A stretch of 64,000 nucleotides of DNA, taken from Naematelia aurantialba. Lineage: Eukaryota; Basidiomycota; Tremellomycetes; Tremellales; Naemateliaceae. The DNA lies in assembly GCA_021527695.1 (NCBI GenBank), contig JAKFAO010000007.1, positions 248,001 to 312,000 on the forward strand, in the 5' to 3' direction. This document shows positions 46,687 to 57,411 of the stretch, one piece after another (positions within the stretch are counted from its first letter, which is position 1; the number at the start of each line of letters is the position of its first letter). The notes beneath the pieces are model-generated. The model was not told where the DNA came from, made no database searches, and worked only from the letters and a program-made list of their open reading frames with translations. The translations under genes were made by a program, and so were the position numbers.

Positions 46687-48458
46687 ATGAGGTTCTTGTC
46701 TGCTGTTCTGCTCTCAGCTGCTGCTTTAGTAAGCGCATCAAACGTGATCGATCTCGATACGACGAATTTCGAGCAGGTTCGCAAATTTCACACCTACTCT
46801 ACGTGCTGACGACACTGACGAGCCGGTAGTATGTCGGTGGTGACAAACCTGCTTTGGTAGAATTGTGAGCTGCTCGGGCATTTTGGTTGATAGGTTGATA
46901 GCTGACGATTGTAGCTTCGCACCGTATGTCCCTGCAGAAGATCATCAGTTATGTGCTGACTTAGCTTGAGATGGTGTGGACATTGTAAAAACCGTTAGTC
47001 ATCGTCTCTTAACAGCCGGGCTCGATTGCTGACTTTCCGCAGTCGCTCCGACATATGAGCAGCTCGCAGATGCATTCCCAAGTGTTAGCCTACTTTTCAA
47101 ATATGGTGTGTGCCGAGCTGACAGGTTACAGAACAAGGTAGTTATTGCCAAGACTGACGCCGATGGCGTCGGCAAGGAACTTGGGTCGCGGTATGACGTC
47201 CAGGGGTTCCCTAGTAAGCTCAGCATCCATTTTAGTGGATCGGTTTCATGTCTGGTTCCATCTGACGCTACATAGCTCTGAAATGGTTCCCAGCAGGCTC
47301 GCTTGAGCCTATTGCCTACGAGGGTGGACGCGATCTTGATTCACTCGTTGCATTCGTATCGAAGGAGGCTGGCGTGAAGAGCAAGATCAAGCCACCTCCC
47401 CCTCCCGCCGCGGTGCAGCTCGACGCGTCAAACTTTGATGAAATTGCTCTGGACAGTGACAAGAACGTGTTGGTCGCGTTTACAGCGCCTTGGGTAAGTA
47501 GATTGCCTCTTTATTGTGCAAAAGCTCATGTTCTCCAAGTGTGGTCACTGCAAGGTCAGCTTTGTCGTTCCGTTGAGGACCACCAGGAGCTGAGGCATTC
47601 ACAGAACATGAAACCGGCATACGAAAAGGTTGCAAAGGCTTTCTCTCCTGAGTCTGAATGCGTTGTCGCCCAAATAGATGCCGACGCAGCCGACAACAAA
47701 CCGATCGCTTCCAAGTACGATGTGCGCTCTTTCCCGACCATCAAGTTTTTCCCCAAGGGAAGCAGCGAGCCGGTCACGTATTCTGGCGGTCGGAGTGAGG
47801 CAAACTTCATCGAGGCAAGTTCTTTACATATTGACTCGATAACTGACAGGAGGTATAGTTTTTGAACGAGAACTGCGGGACTCATCGAACGGCCACTGGA
47901 TTGTTGGCGGAGACTGCGGGCAAGGTTCTTACGCTTGACAAGCTTGCTTCGAGCTTCTTCTCTGCCCAAGTACCAGACCGAGCTGCGATTGTCAAGAAGG
48001 CCAAGGAATACCTCGCGACAGCTAACAAAACTGCCAGCACCGGTGCTGAGTATTACGTCAAGGCCATGGAGAGGATTCTGGACAAGGGCGAGTCTTGGGT
48101 GCTCAAGGAGCAGGCACGGTAAGTTGTACTCGCCGACCTCTCAGACATCGACGCTGAACGACTTCTCAGAATCGCAGGCCTGCTTGGATCCCCTTCCTTG
48201 GCTCCGACCAAGCTCGACGAACTCAAGATCAAGGCCAACATTCTCACCTCATTCGCGGCGACCAAAGTGGAGGAAGCGTATGACGCCGCTACAGATGCTG
48301 CTTCGGACGCGTATGGCGCCGCCACAGACGCTGCAACGGACGCATATGAGACTGCCACAGACGCTGCCGAGTACGTGACTGACAATGTCAAGGATGCAGC
48401 TGGACAGGCTGTCGAAAGCGTCGAAGGAATCGTGCAGAAGGTCAAGGAGGAGCTGTAG
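46687..48458 (+). CDS. Protein disulfide isomerase, two thioredoxin domains plus ERp29-C domain
   Basis: An ER-lumen oxidoreductase of the ERp38 type. Eleven exons (46687-46776, 46830-46864, 46915-46923, 46971-46993, 47043-47083, 47132-47213, 47276-47493, 47540-47554, 47605-47814, 47859-48118, 48170-48458) sum to 1272 nt, 423 residues. The signal peptide is MRFLSAVLLSAAALVSA. Domain a has APWCGHCKN, with CGHC in a 23-nt exon; domain a' has CGHCK encoded by a 15-nt exon. The intron after NFIE uses a GC donor (GAG|GCAAGT) and restores NFIEFLNENCG. The ERp29-C-like helical domain follows (ASSFFSAQ...AKEYLATANK...GAEYYVKAMERIL). A (AATDAAsDAYG)-like repeat near residues 370-395 resembles LEA-type amphipathic helices. 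The protein ends KVKEEL; KEEL is a KDEL-type retention signal, as in ERp29. Confidence 0.95.
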
Positions 48459-48871
48459 AGATACTGGTCAAACAACGACCAGGGAGACTCGGCGAGCAGA
48501 CACTAAGACCTGGGTCGGGCATGGAGAGCAGGATGGGAAACAGGCATGTACGGATGATGCACACCGTCTCCGCGCTCGGAATCATTATGCATACATGCTT
48601 TGTGTTTGCCTTGGATGCGATCTGGCAACTCGTTCACTGGAGGGCCATCAGTCAGTGACGGCGCCGCAACCGAAAGAGTGCGGCCTATTGAAAACAGCCG
48701 TTTTCGCAATGTTGAATTCATCTTTGTCCCCTTTGTGTTCACTCGCTCTTACTGAAGGGTTCGTCCAAGTCTGACGTTGGGTGGACGACTGAAGGGACGA
48801 ACGACGAGTCGTAGTATACGCATAACCACGGCGGAAAGCTGCGACTGCTTGCCAGCATTGTCTGATAGGAG
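48459..48871. promoter_or_regulatory. Spacer between PDI and DOM34
   Basis: 413 nt containing the PDI 3' UTR and the DOM34 promoter. No gene or repeat is recognised. Confidence 0.5.
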
Positions 48872-51014
48872 ATGAAGCTCATCAATCGACACATTGAGAA
48901 AGATGGCTCGGTACGTCGCTGGTTCTGTGTCCTGACTGGGCTGCGCCGTCCTGCCAAAGGGTCTTCACTGTCGGTCTCCTCGTTGTCGTCTTCGCCTGGG
49001 TTGGATCTTCCACGTCGTCTCGTACTTTGGATGGATCTACTAGTCGGCTGCCACGCTGCCTCGGGATGCGAGCTGCCATTGCTGATCTCCCTCTTCAGGG
49101 CTATGTGACGCTGCGGCCCGAGGACGACGAAGACATGTGGCATGTATACAACCTCATTGCGCCAGGAGACGAAGTGCGTGCTCTGGCTGTGCGGCGGGTA
49201 CAGACTGTTTCGAGTACGGGCTCGAGCGATTCGTACCGCGTACGCGTCAACCTCAGTATCAACGTCACCAAGGTGGGCAACATATTCTTGCCCCCCCCCC
49301 TCTTCTCCTCACCTGTCTTCCCTCTGCTTTCCTCCCCCCCTAGATACCATATACCCGCAGTCCTAGCCTCGTTCACAGCGCCTTCATTTGCTCGCAACTC
49401 CTCTCTCACTTCGGCTCTGCATTTCGCTGCTCACTGCTGGGGGTGCGGGGAGCTGAGATCGCATAGACCACGTTCAGCCCTGCAGCTTCGACATCTAATG
49501 GTACAGGACAAGAGAAGGACCGCGAGCCGACTGCGAGTCTGCAGATCTCTGGAAAGGTGGTGAATGAGAATGATTATGTGCGGCTCGGGGCGTACCACAC
49601 TCTCGACCTGGAAGGTTTGTTGGGCTTCTGCTCCACCATCGCTTCTTTCCCACCCCTCAGCTCTGATCTCCGCCCTCTACCGCTCCTCATCCTTCCTCTC
49701 TCTCCACTCCTTCCTCTTCGCTCCCACCTGTCCGCGCCCGCCTCTTCCCAGCATGCGTCCCAATCTGACATGTGAACACAGCGAACCGAGACTTCCGTTT
49801 GACAAAGCAACATGGATGGGATAGCGTGGCACTCGAGCGCATAGCTGAGAGCACCAAAGAGGGTCGCGGTGCAGAGGTGGGGGCTATCGTCTGTGGCGAA
49901 GGTCAGCCGCGATTCCTCGGACGCTGGCGCTCTGCCAAGACAGGTTGAGGGCCGAACTGATCAGGACACGCAGGTACCGCGGCAATCTGTCTCTTGTCGG
50001 AACACATGACGGTCGTTCGGCAGCGTATAGATTCCCCAGTCCCGCGGAAACGCAAAGGCGGAACATCAGGGCACGACAAGGTGAGCTCGGGCTCTCTGGT
50101 GGTCGAGCGAGACGATTCAGTACATGCTGAGCTTGTCCCCAAAAGGCGTTGGAAAACTTCTTCAAGAGCGTGTACGATGCTGTCCTGCGTTTGCTGCCAT
50201 ATCAAACCCTCAAGGCGATCGTGATAGCTTCTCCGGGGTTTACCAAAGAATCGGTACGTCTTACGCCTCAGTGCCGCAGGCGTATGGTGCAACATCGTTG
50301 ACCGCCTGCACCCGCAGCTGTACGATTACATTTTCCAGCAGGCCACTTTGCAGTCCAACAAGCCGCTGCTCAACTCGAGAACGAAATGGGTCAAAGTGCA
50401 CTCGAATACCCCGCATGTGCACAGTCTCGTCGAGGCACTCCGTGCACCCGAGGTCGCCAAGATGCTGCAAGGTGCCAAATTCGCCAGAGAAGGGGCTGGG
50501 CTTGAAAAGTGAGTCTTCTGTGACTTGGTGCAGAAGGGGCAGCGGGTGGATGAGCATCAATCAGGTTCCACAAGATGTTGGCAACAGACGAGTTGAGGGC
50601 TTGGTACGGCCCGCACCACGTCGCATTGGCAGTAGACAGAGGAGCTGTCGGGACACTGTTGATCTCGGATGACTTGTTCCGGTAAGTCCTGCCGGCCCTC
50701 AGCATTCAGCGGGTAGTCTCCACAAATTTAGAAGACAATCTAACAAGCGTTTTAGATCGAGCGATCCAGCCACACGGACGCACTATGTCGAGATGGTCGA
50801 AGCCGTCCGGGCGCGCGGTGGTGAGGCACTCATATTCTCCTCGATGCACGAATCGGGCCAACAGCTGAACCTCCTCACGGGGATTGCGGCGATCCTGACT
50901 TATCCACTGGATGTGGAGGTCGTCGAGATGGAGGAGCGCGAGGAGAAGGAGAAGCTGGAGAGGGAGAAGCGCGGCGGCGGCGGCGAGGCCGTCGATGAGC
51001 AGGCGGAGAGCTGA
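48872..51014 (+). CDS. DOM34: Ribosome rescue factor Dom34/Pelota
   Basis: An eRF1-like protein that, with Hbs1 and Rli1, splits stalled ribosomes in no-go and non-stop mRNA decay. Exon 1 encodes [13 protein letters not shown] and joins after a 200-nt intron to [20 protein letters not shown], the Sm-like N-terminal domain. Later come [125 protein letters not shown] and [26 protein letters not shown], in the family order. The C-terminus extends past the usual end with about 30 charged residues ([19 protein letters not shown]). The exon junction around 49275-49515 is not settled; a conserved FD-containing strand may lie in a small exon there. Confidence 0.94.
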
Positions 51015-51121
51015 TCACGACCGTTGCAGAGACCAGACATCGCAGAGTTGTATTCTGCATGAGGAATCACATCTTACATGCAAGCTGTCATGCATATCAC
51101 ACGGCTGCGCGCCTACAAGCA

Positions 51122-52636
51122 TCATGATTGCCCAGGCAGCCAAGAACGTATGGTCCCTAGCCATCCTGTATGTGTCGCCTGCTCGCCCCGTGCTGCAGCT
51201 CCCTGCACCCCAAGGCGTTCTGCTGCACCTTGTCCTGAAGTTGTAGTAGCTATCGCAGGCGCTACAGCACGTTCCGACTGGGCAAGGGCCGGCTGTGCGG
51301 CGGACAGGGCGTCGACAGGCATATCCACCTTTGTCTCTGCCATCTCCTTGTCCTTGCTCTCCGCTTCGAGCTCCCTCGCTTTCCGCGCTCTCAGATTCTC
51401 GAGCTCTCGCACCTTTGCTCTGGCCAAAACTACCTGTAATGCACTTTGGATCCCACCCAGCGTTGTGCCTATGACCAATGCTCTTACGAAGAGTTGTCTG
51501 GGTAACCGATCTAGCGCGTATCAGCAACCCTCTAATCGCCAGAGTTTGCATCGAGGCGTAGTTCTAGTTCTCTTTTGCCCCGCTTGTCTTCCCTCTTGTC
51601 CCGCTACCATGCCTCCCAAACACCCATACACCCAATCACCTCGCAGTCCTTGACTGGAGATTTGAGTGATACTGAGCTGGAATCTCAGACACGGACGGCG
51701 TTCACGCCTCGAGACGCAATGCAATGGCAAGGTATCGCAGCCTGTTACTCACAGAACACCCCGACCCCGAGGCCCATGAGCCCACCGGCCAGACTCCCGT
51801 CCCACCAGACCGTCTCGCCCGCCTTCCAGCTGACCGTTGTCCCCCACCGCCTGGCAGTCTCCTCCGGGGTCGGCGGGGGGAACACCGCCGGTGCAGGCCG
51901 GTACGTGCCAGTAACAGTCTCGCGCGCCCACCCGATGCCCTCGTCGAGGGCGCAGTACAGGACGGATGAGGAGCCGAGGATCGCAGCGTACCGCGCTCCG
52001 GTCTTGACTCCCGATGCGGCCATGCGGTAGTTGCGCGTTTTGGTGTAGAAGTACTATACGGCTGTCAGTGCAGAGACAGGGACACAGATTCAAAGACAGG
52101 GACACAGAAACAGAGACAGAGAGTCAGAGAGGGAGACAAAGACAGAGATACAGAGGAGAGCGAGAGAGAGACAGGAGGTTCATCGCTACTCCACTCACCA
52201 ATCCCTGGATCGTCTTAGGCTGCCGGTGCGCATTCTCAGCAAGGAAGCGCAGCCTCGCCTTTGTTGCACCCCGTTTGATACCAATCATGAAACCAAACAA
52301 CACCGCTGTGGGGGGCATGACCAGGAACGTCGTGGGGACTGTGAAGCTGAGGGCCGGTTCTGGCCCGGAGGCTGACGAAGTCGAGGCATGTGATGAAGTC
52401 GAGGGAAGCGAGAGAGACGAGGGAGATGAGGCAGGTGGGGGATATGAGGCAGATGAGGCAGATGAGGCAGATGAGGGAGACGATGACCATGGCAACAAAG
52501 ACGACCATGAGGACGAGGACGGGGACGGGGACGGTGAAGGGGACGTCGATGCGGAAGATGACGGTGGTACAGGTGCGGGCGCTGATGAGGATGACGACGG
52601 CGAGGTCAAGGCGGACATGGTATCTGACAACGACAT
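51122..52636 (-). CDS. Tim17-like membrane protein with Ser-rich N-terminus
   Basis: Probably a mitochondrial inner-membrane protein, by loose resemblance only. Exon 1 (ATG 52636) starts MSLSDTMSAL, then a Ser/Pro/Ala-rich stretch of about 100 residues. Next is a conserved-looking core: LVMPPTAVLFGFMIGIKRGATKARLRFLAENAHRQPKTIQG, joined to YFYTKTRNYRMAASGVKTG, ARYAAILGSSSVLYCALDEGIGWARE and DGSLAGGLMGLGVGVF. Small residues spaced as GxxxG in four hydrophobic segments recall Tim17/22/23 proteins. The last exon gives VIGTTLGGIQSALQVVLARAKVRELENLRARKARELE (membrane segment then a basic/acidic helix) and ends at 51122. Introns carry GACA-rich repeats (52045-52180). The gene has no recognised name here. 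Confidence 0.7.
52045..52180 (+). repeat. GACA-rich repeat in an intron
   Basis: Irregular units GGGACACAGA, GAGACAGAGA and AAGACAG run for about 130 nt within the intron of the minus-strand Tim17-like gene. Confidence 0.85.
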
Positions 52637-52863
52637 TGCGCTGGATGCGATATAATAGTGAGATGGAACGCAAAAGTCGGAAATTATCATGCGGCAACGT
52701 TGCGGCAACAAGAACCGCGACCCTGTTTCCAGTCGACGATGGACGGACGTGACCAGCACTCGTCAGTGGGTACTGTATACCAGCGCGACGCCCATCTCGT
52801 CGCACATCGCAGGAGCCAGCATTTGCGCACACCATGCAAGCAGGATTCACGATATACGCATAT

Positions 52864-55207
52864 CTACAAGTCGTCCAGGTCGTCCCCGGCGTCTTCCGAC
52901 TCCTGCACGAGCTGCGCCAACTCGCGATCCCGCTCCCTTGCATCGGCCGCTGACTCGAGTTCTACAGACGTCAGCTCTCGACATTCGTACATCGTACTGG
53001 AAACCGAGACGAGGCTACCCAAAAGCAAGTCACGTAGTCACGTACCTCGTCGGTGCGCGTTGGGCGGGTACCGCATAGCGCGGACCGTCTCGTTGTACAA
53101 CTGTGTGCAGGTGCCTACACGGCGGTTGAACTCGATCTGAGGCGCGTCCGTCTCGTACACGTCCTTGGCAATGCGCGACTGCATGTATCCCCCGGTATGG
53201 TCGATGGTAGCGTCGATAACGCCGTCCTTGATAGCCTTGGCGACAATGTACTCTGTGTCTTCCTCCGAGTCGAGATGGAGCTTGACGCACACATCGGCGA
53301 GAGAAATGCGCGAGTATGCGAGGGTGATGGAACGAAGCGCAGTCTTGATGACAAAGTGTCGGAGGCGGAGGATCAAAAAGTGCGTAGAGTCCGCAATGAA
53401 CGTCGATTCGTAGGTGCTAAAGGCCGTTTGGAACGCGGTTACATCGCCAACACGGACAGCTGCGCTTGTCAGCTCGTCTCATCAGAGTAAAGATCAGCCG
53501 TATGCTTGCTCACCTTGAACAATCTGAAAGTACGGTATCAATGCCTGCTTGAGGACAGGCTTGCGGAAAATGGTCCGATCAGGGATTACTCCCGTCAACA
53601 ACGTCACCACGATCAGATACTTGTGCAACTGCGCTGGTCAGTAATTGCCTGCGCCGCTGTAAAGAGAGCACACGCACAAGCTGTACAAATCCAGGAGCGA
53701 CCTCGTCTTTTGGTGCCCGTCGAATGGAGTTGTTGAGCAGTGTGCTGGCGCTCGCATAGTTGAGCTGTACGGCCCTCAGACGAGCGAGGTAGAACATGTA
53801 CCGCACAGATTGTGCTTGGTTGACGTTGGTGGGGAAAGTCACTCGCGCGACGAGGCGATCGGCTTGCTCGTACTGGTGCTGTGCGAGGTAGGAGCGGATG
53901 AGCAAGTTAAGCACTGTGGCCTGCAGAGTCATGGTACATTAACCGAGGGACCACACAATACACAAGGGGGTCGTACCTCGAGTGTCTCATCTTTTCGGAG
54001 CGAAGCAGTTTGACGGGTAGCAAGCAGTAGTCTAGGTAATGTAAGCTGTTGACTGCACAATTTGAAGATCCAAGATGTCAAAGGTCCAAGATGTCAATGG
54101 TCCAAGATGCAAAGATCCAAGACGTCAAAGATCCAAGACGTCAAAGAACCAAGACGTCAAGGATCCAAGACGCCAAAGATCCAAGATGTCAGATCCAAGA
54201 TGTAAAACTCACGGTTGGAGCTCGGTCAGTCGGCCTTGGAGCTCGTAGGCTCTGGCAAGGTAAAAGTACACCTTTGCCGCGAGCTGGTCCATCGTCCGCC
54301 GATTCGCTTGGGTGATGAATTCAGTCGTCTCCAGGGCAAAATCCCCAGCCTGGCACTATGAGCGCCTGCGCCTACCTAGCAGCCCGTCCGGCTGAGGGAA
54401 TCGTGCTCACCTCTTGCGACTTGCCAGCATCGAGGTTGGCGAGGATCAACAGCAGTCTCAGATACACCGCTCCCTCGGGCACGAGGTCGCCCGTCGCTGC
54501 GTCGGTCGGTGGAGTGTACTTCTTTGACGCGGCTGCCGCACCTGCAGTCGGCGCGGCAGTCGTAGCAGCAGCAGCAGCGGTAGCGGCAGTCGCAGCCGCG
54601 GTAGTGTCGACCTCCATCGCCTCGACGGCATCTTTCGACGACGGGAGGTCCTGGAAGATCGACGCGGCAATCAGACTCTGGCCCGTCTTGGCTAGCCCGA
54701 CATCAGCGGCACATACATCATCCAAGAGGAAGCGCTCACAGCCTTTCGGGAACGCCTGCTCCAGTGCAGCGCGGAGCACAGGTTTGGTGAGCCTCTTGCG
54801 GAGGGTGGTGAGGGTGCGGAGTACGCGGAGGGTAAAGCGCGGTTCGGTGGTCGATACGGCGCGGCCGACAAGGACGAGGTTGGCGAGGATCTCTAACACC
54901 TCGTCAGCGTCGCCCAGGACAGAAATCCTATGCGACCTCTTCGCCGAAGCTCATCTCAGCCGCGCAAGAGGGCCGAGACGCAATATAGGCTGCATCCACT
55001 TGTCCGTGGTGCTTTGGCGAAATCCTGATGAAGAAAGACGCAACCAGTCGCAGGAGCGAGTCATGCGACCTCGGGGAGATGGCAGTAAGAAGACCCACCA
55101 TCTTCGACCGTCTGGACGACAGGCTCCACCGCCTTCTCCTTCTCCTCCTCTTCCTCGACCTTCGGCACTTCCTTCTTCTTCTCTGACTCCTTGGACGCAC
55201 TCGACAT
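52864..55207 (-). CDS. RPN3: 26S proteasome regulatory subunit Rpn3 (PSMD3)
   Basis: A lid subunit of the 19S regulatory particle with a C-terminal PCI domain. Exon 1 (ATG 55207) encodes [20 protein letters not shown] and more acidic sequence. The next exons give [28 protein letters not shown] and an Ala/Thr-rich insertion ([20 protein letters not shown] region). Then come [69 protein letters not shown] and [14 protein letters not shown]. After [13 protein letters not shown] and [10 protein letters not shown] the PCI core is [41 protein letters not shown] and [14 protein letters not shown]. The protein ends [19 protein letters not shown] at 52864-52866. All are ordered as in yeast Rpn3. About nine introns; the one near 54030-54210 contains a 16-nt repeat. 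Confidence 0.95.
54062..54205 (+). repeat. 16-nt repeat in an RPN3 intron
   Basis: AGATCCAAGACGTCAA and close variants (GGTCCAAGATGTCAA, AGAACCAAGACGTCAA) are repeated about nine times between two RPN3 exons. Each copy carries a CRE-like GACGTCA or GATGTCA core. Confidence 0.93.
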
Positions 55208-55441
55208 TGTGCGTAGGAGAAATGTGCTGCTTGATTCCAAAGAGGAAACAGACTACCACCGACTGGAGATGCACCAGTACGAAGACGCGCAAGCAATCAA
55301 CCACGTGGCATTTCTCAACCGTAGAAAGAGACGGATTATGACGAGCAAGCCAGACATGCAACTACCGTGCTGCTAGTAGCGAAGAAGCAACGCATTCGGT
55401 AAAGAGTATGCATACAGGATGACACGAGGTCTCTCGACGAA

Positions 55442-57411
55442 TCACTTTGTACCCCACTTTGGACCGTCATACTCTGCGTAGAACTTCTTTAGGTCTTCCA
55501 CATCGTCTTTGCTCCCCAGGAAGACGGGACATCTGCCATGAATGTTCTTGGGGACGACATCGAGGATACGTTGCGAGCCAGTGGTCGCGACGCCGCCAGC
55601 CTGTGGTCGTCAGTATTGTAGAACCTGCGCGTCGAATGGAATGGGAATCGTCTAATCGCGAGGAGGGAGATAGTGGAAAGATGAGAGTGTGCTAGCAGAT
55701 ATCGGGCACGTACCTGCTCAGTGAGGAAGGCCATTGGGAACGCTTCGTACAACATCCTAAGCTTTCCTACGCCGAGTCAGCACCGGGCTTCAAGCCTCAT
55801 CAGAGAGCCCGACGAAACTCACCGTCCTTCGACTTCTTATCATCCGGATACCCAAAGATACCGCCATACAGCAAAGTCCGGTGCACGTCGGCAACCATCG
55901 AGCCGATATATCGAGCCGAGTACGGCTTTCCATTTTTGGGGAACTTGATCGACTCGAGGTACTTGTTTGTAGGCGGGTGAAAGTGGAGCGCGTTGCCCTC
56001 GTTGAACGAATAGATCTTGCCTCGGTCCGGGATCGTGATGTTTGGGTGGGTGAGAATGAATTCGCCCAGTGCCTATGGAGTATCGGATATCAGTGCTAGT
56101 TCAACGCTGGCAAGACGAAGCGAGTATGCGGGATCTAGGCTGACAGGCTGGCGAAGCGGGATCCTGTGCTGGTTGCCAACGAGCGGGACGACTCACCTCG
56201 TCGAGAGTGAATCCGTCGACGCCTCGACCGGTAGTCAAGACGAGGTTGCACGACGATCCGTACCTGCGTCGTGTGAGTTGACGTCGGTAAGATCATGGTG
56301 AAAACGCACATGGTGTATCCAGCTGCCACCATCTCCCGGCCTGGGCGAAGAACATCATCCACGGTCCCCTTGGATCCGTCCTGCTGTGAGGCTGTCAGGA
56401 CTGACTGGAGCGGTTGGAATGACTGGTGATCGGTCGCGTGACATACCGTTTTGTAAACGCCAAAGATGGTTCCGACATTGACACCGGCGTCGATGTTGCT
56501 AGAGCCGTCCAGAGGGTCGAAGACAACGCAGCTGGCGGGTCAGCTAAAGCCGAGGTCAAGCAGTCCCCAGTGCTTCTCATGCCAGGATTCGCCGCGTCCC
56601 GCGGATGAGAGGAGACAGTAAGGAAATGTGATAGGAGTTCAGACTGCCCCCGCCTCTCCGCGGCCAACCCTATTAACGGGCACGGGATGCTCTGGCCACT
56701 TGCAGAATGCCCAAGATATGCACAATACCACGCTTCAGAATTCACTCACTAAGCCCCCTTGCTCCCGCCAACGATGATCGCATCCTCAATCTCCTCGCTG
56801 ACCATGACCGACACCTTGCCGCTCGCGCGCAGCGCATTGACCATGATATCGTTCGACAGCACGTCGAGCTTCTTCTGGTCCTCGCCCTGGACGTTTTCGG
56901 CGCCGGCGAGGCCGACGAGGTTGATCAGCCGGGCCTTGCGGACGTTGGATGCGATGTATTTCGATGTCACCTGGAGCAAGCGAGGGACAGCGCGGAGATG
57001 ACGGATACAACACGAGACGAGGCGAGACGAGACGAGACGAGACGAGACGAGACGAGACGTCAAAGTGGGGCCGGGATGGCATGCACCGAGGGAGGAGGAT
57101 GGCATAGCAAGCATGGCAGTGATGCACGCCGAGGAAAGAAAGCCAGGATAGAAAGCCCGGAAAGCAAGCCAGGAAAGAAAGGGAGGAAAGAGCATCAGAG
57201 CAAGAAGGAACGAGTAACGCATAGTAACGCATCAGCTTGGACCCGCGGTAGAGGGTAGAACCCTACCCACCTGGATAGCAATCAACAGCATCGTGAGGTC
57301 TCCGGTGGCGCTCTCGCCCAGCGCATACTGCTGCGAGAGGATGTGCCGCGTGAGCGTGATGAGGTCGGTAGCGGGCGGCTCGAGCTCGTGTGCGCCGGTG
57401 GTTTCTGCCAT
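55442..57411 (-). CDS. FBP1: Fructose-1,6-bisphosphatase
   Basis: The gluconeogenic phosphatase that converts fructose-1,6-bisphosphate to fructose-6-phosphate in the cytosol. It starts [20 protein letters not shown] at 57411. Then come [45 protein letters not shown], and the allosteric/metal-binding region [18 protein letters not shown]. The catalytic loop [20 protein letters not shown] supplies metal-binding Asp/Asp/Glu-type residues. Next are [54 protein letters not shown] and [13 protein letters not shown]. The substrate-binding part is [23 protein letters not shown], then [15 protein letters not shown], and the end [19 protein letters not shown]. The stop is at 55442-55444. About eight introns; one carries a GAGAC array (57012-57058). 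The enzyme appears intact. Confidence 0.97.
57012..57058 (+). repeat. 5-nt GAGAC array in an FBP1 intron
   Basis: About nine GAGAC (ACGAG) units, with one GGCGAGAC variant, inside the intron between MLLIAIQ and VTSKYIAS. Confidence 0.95.
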
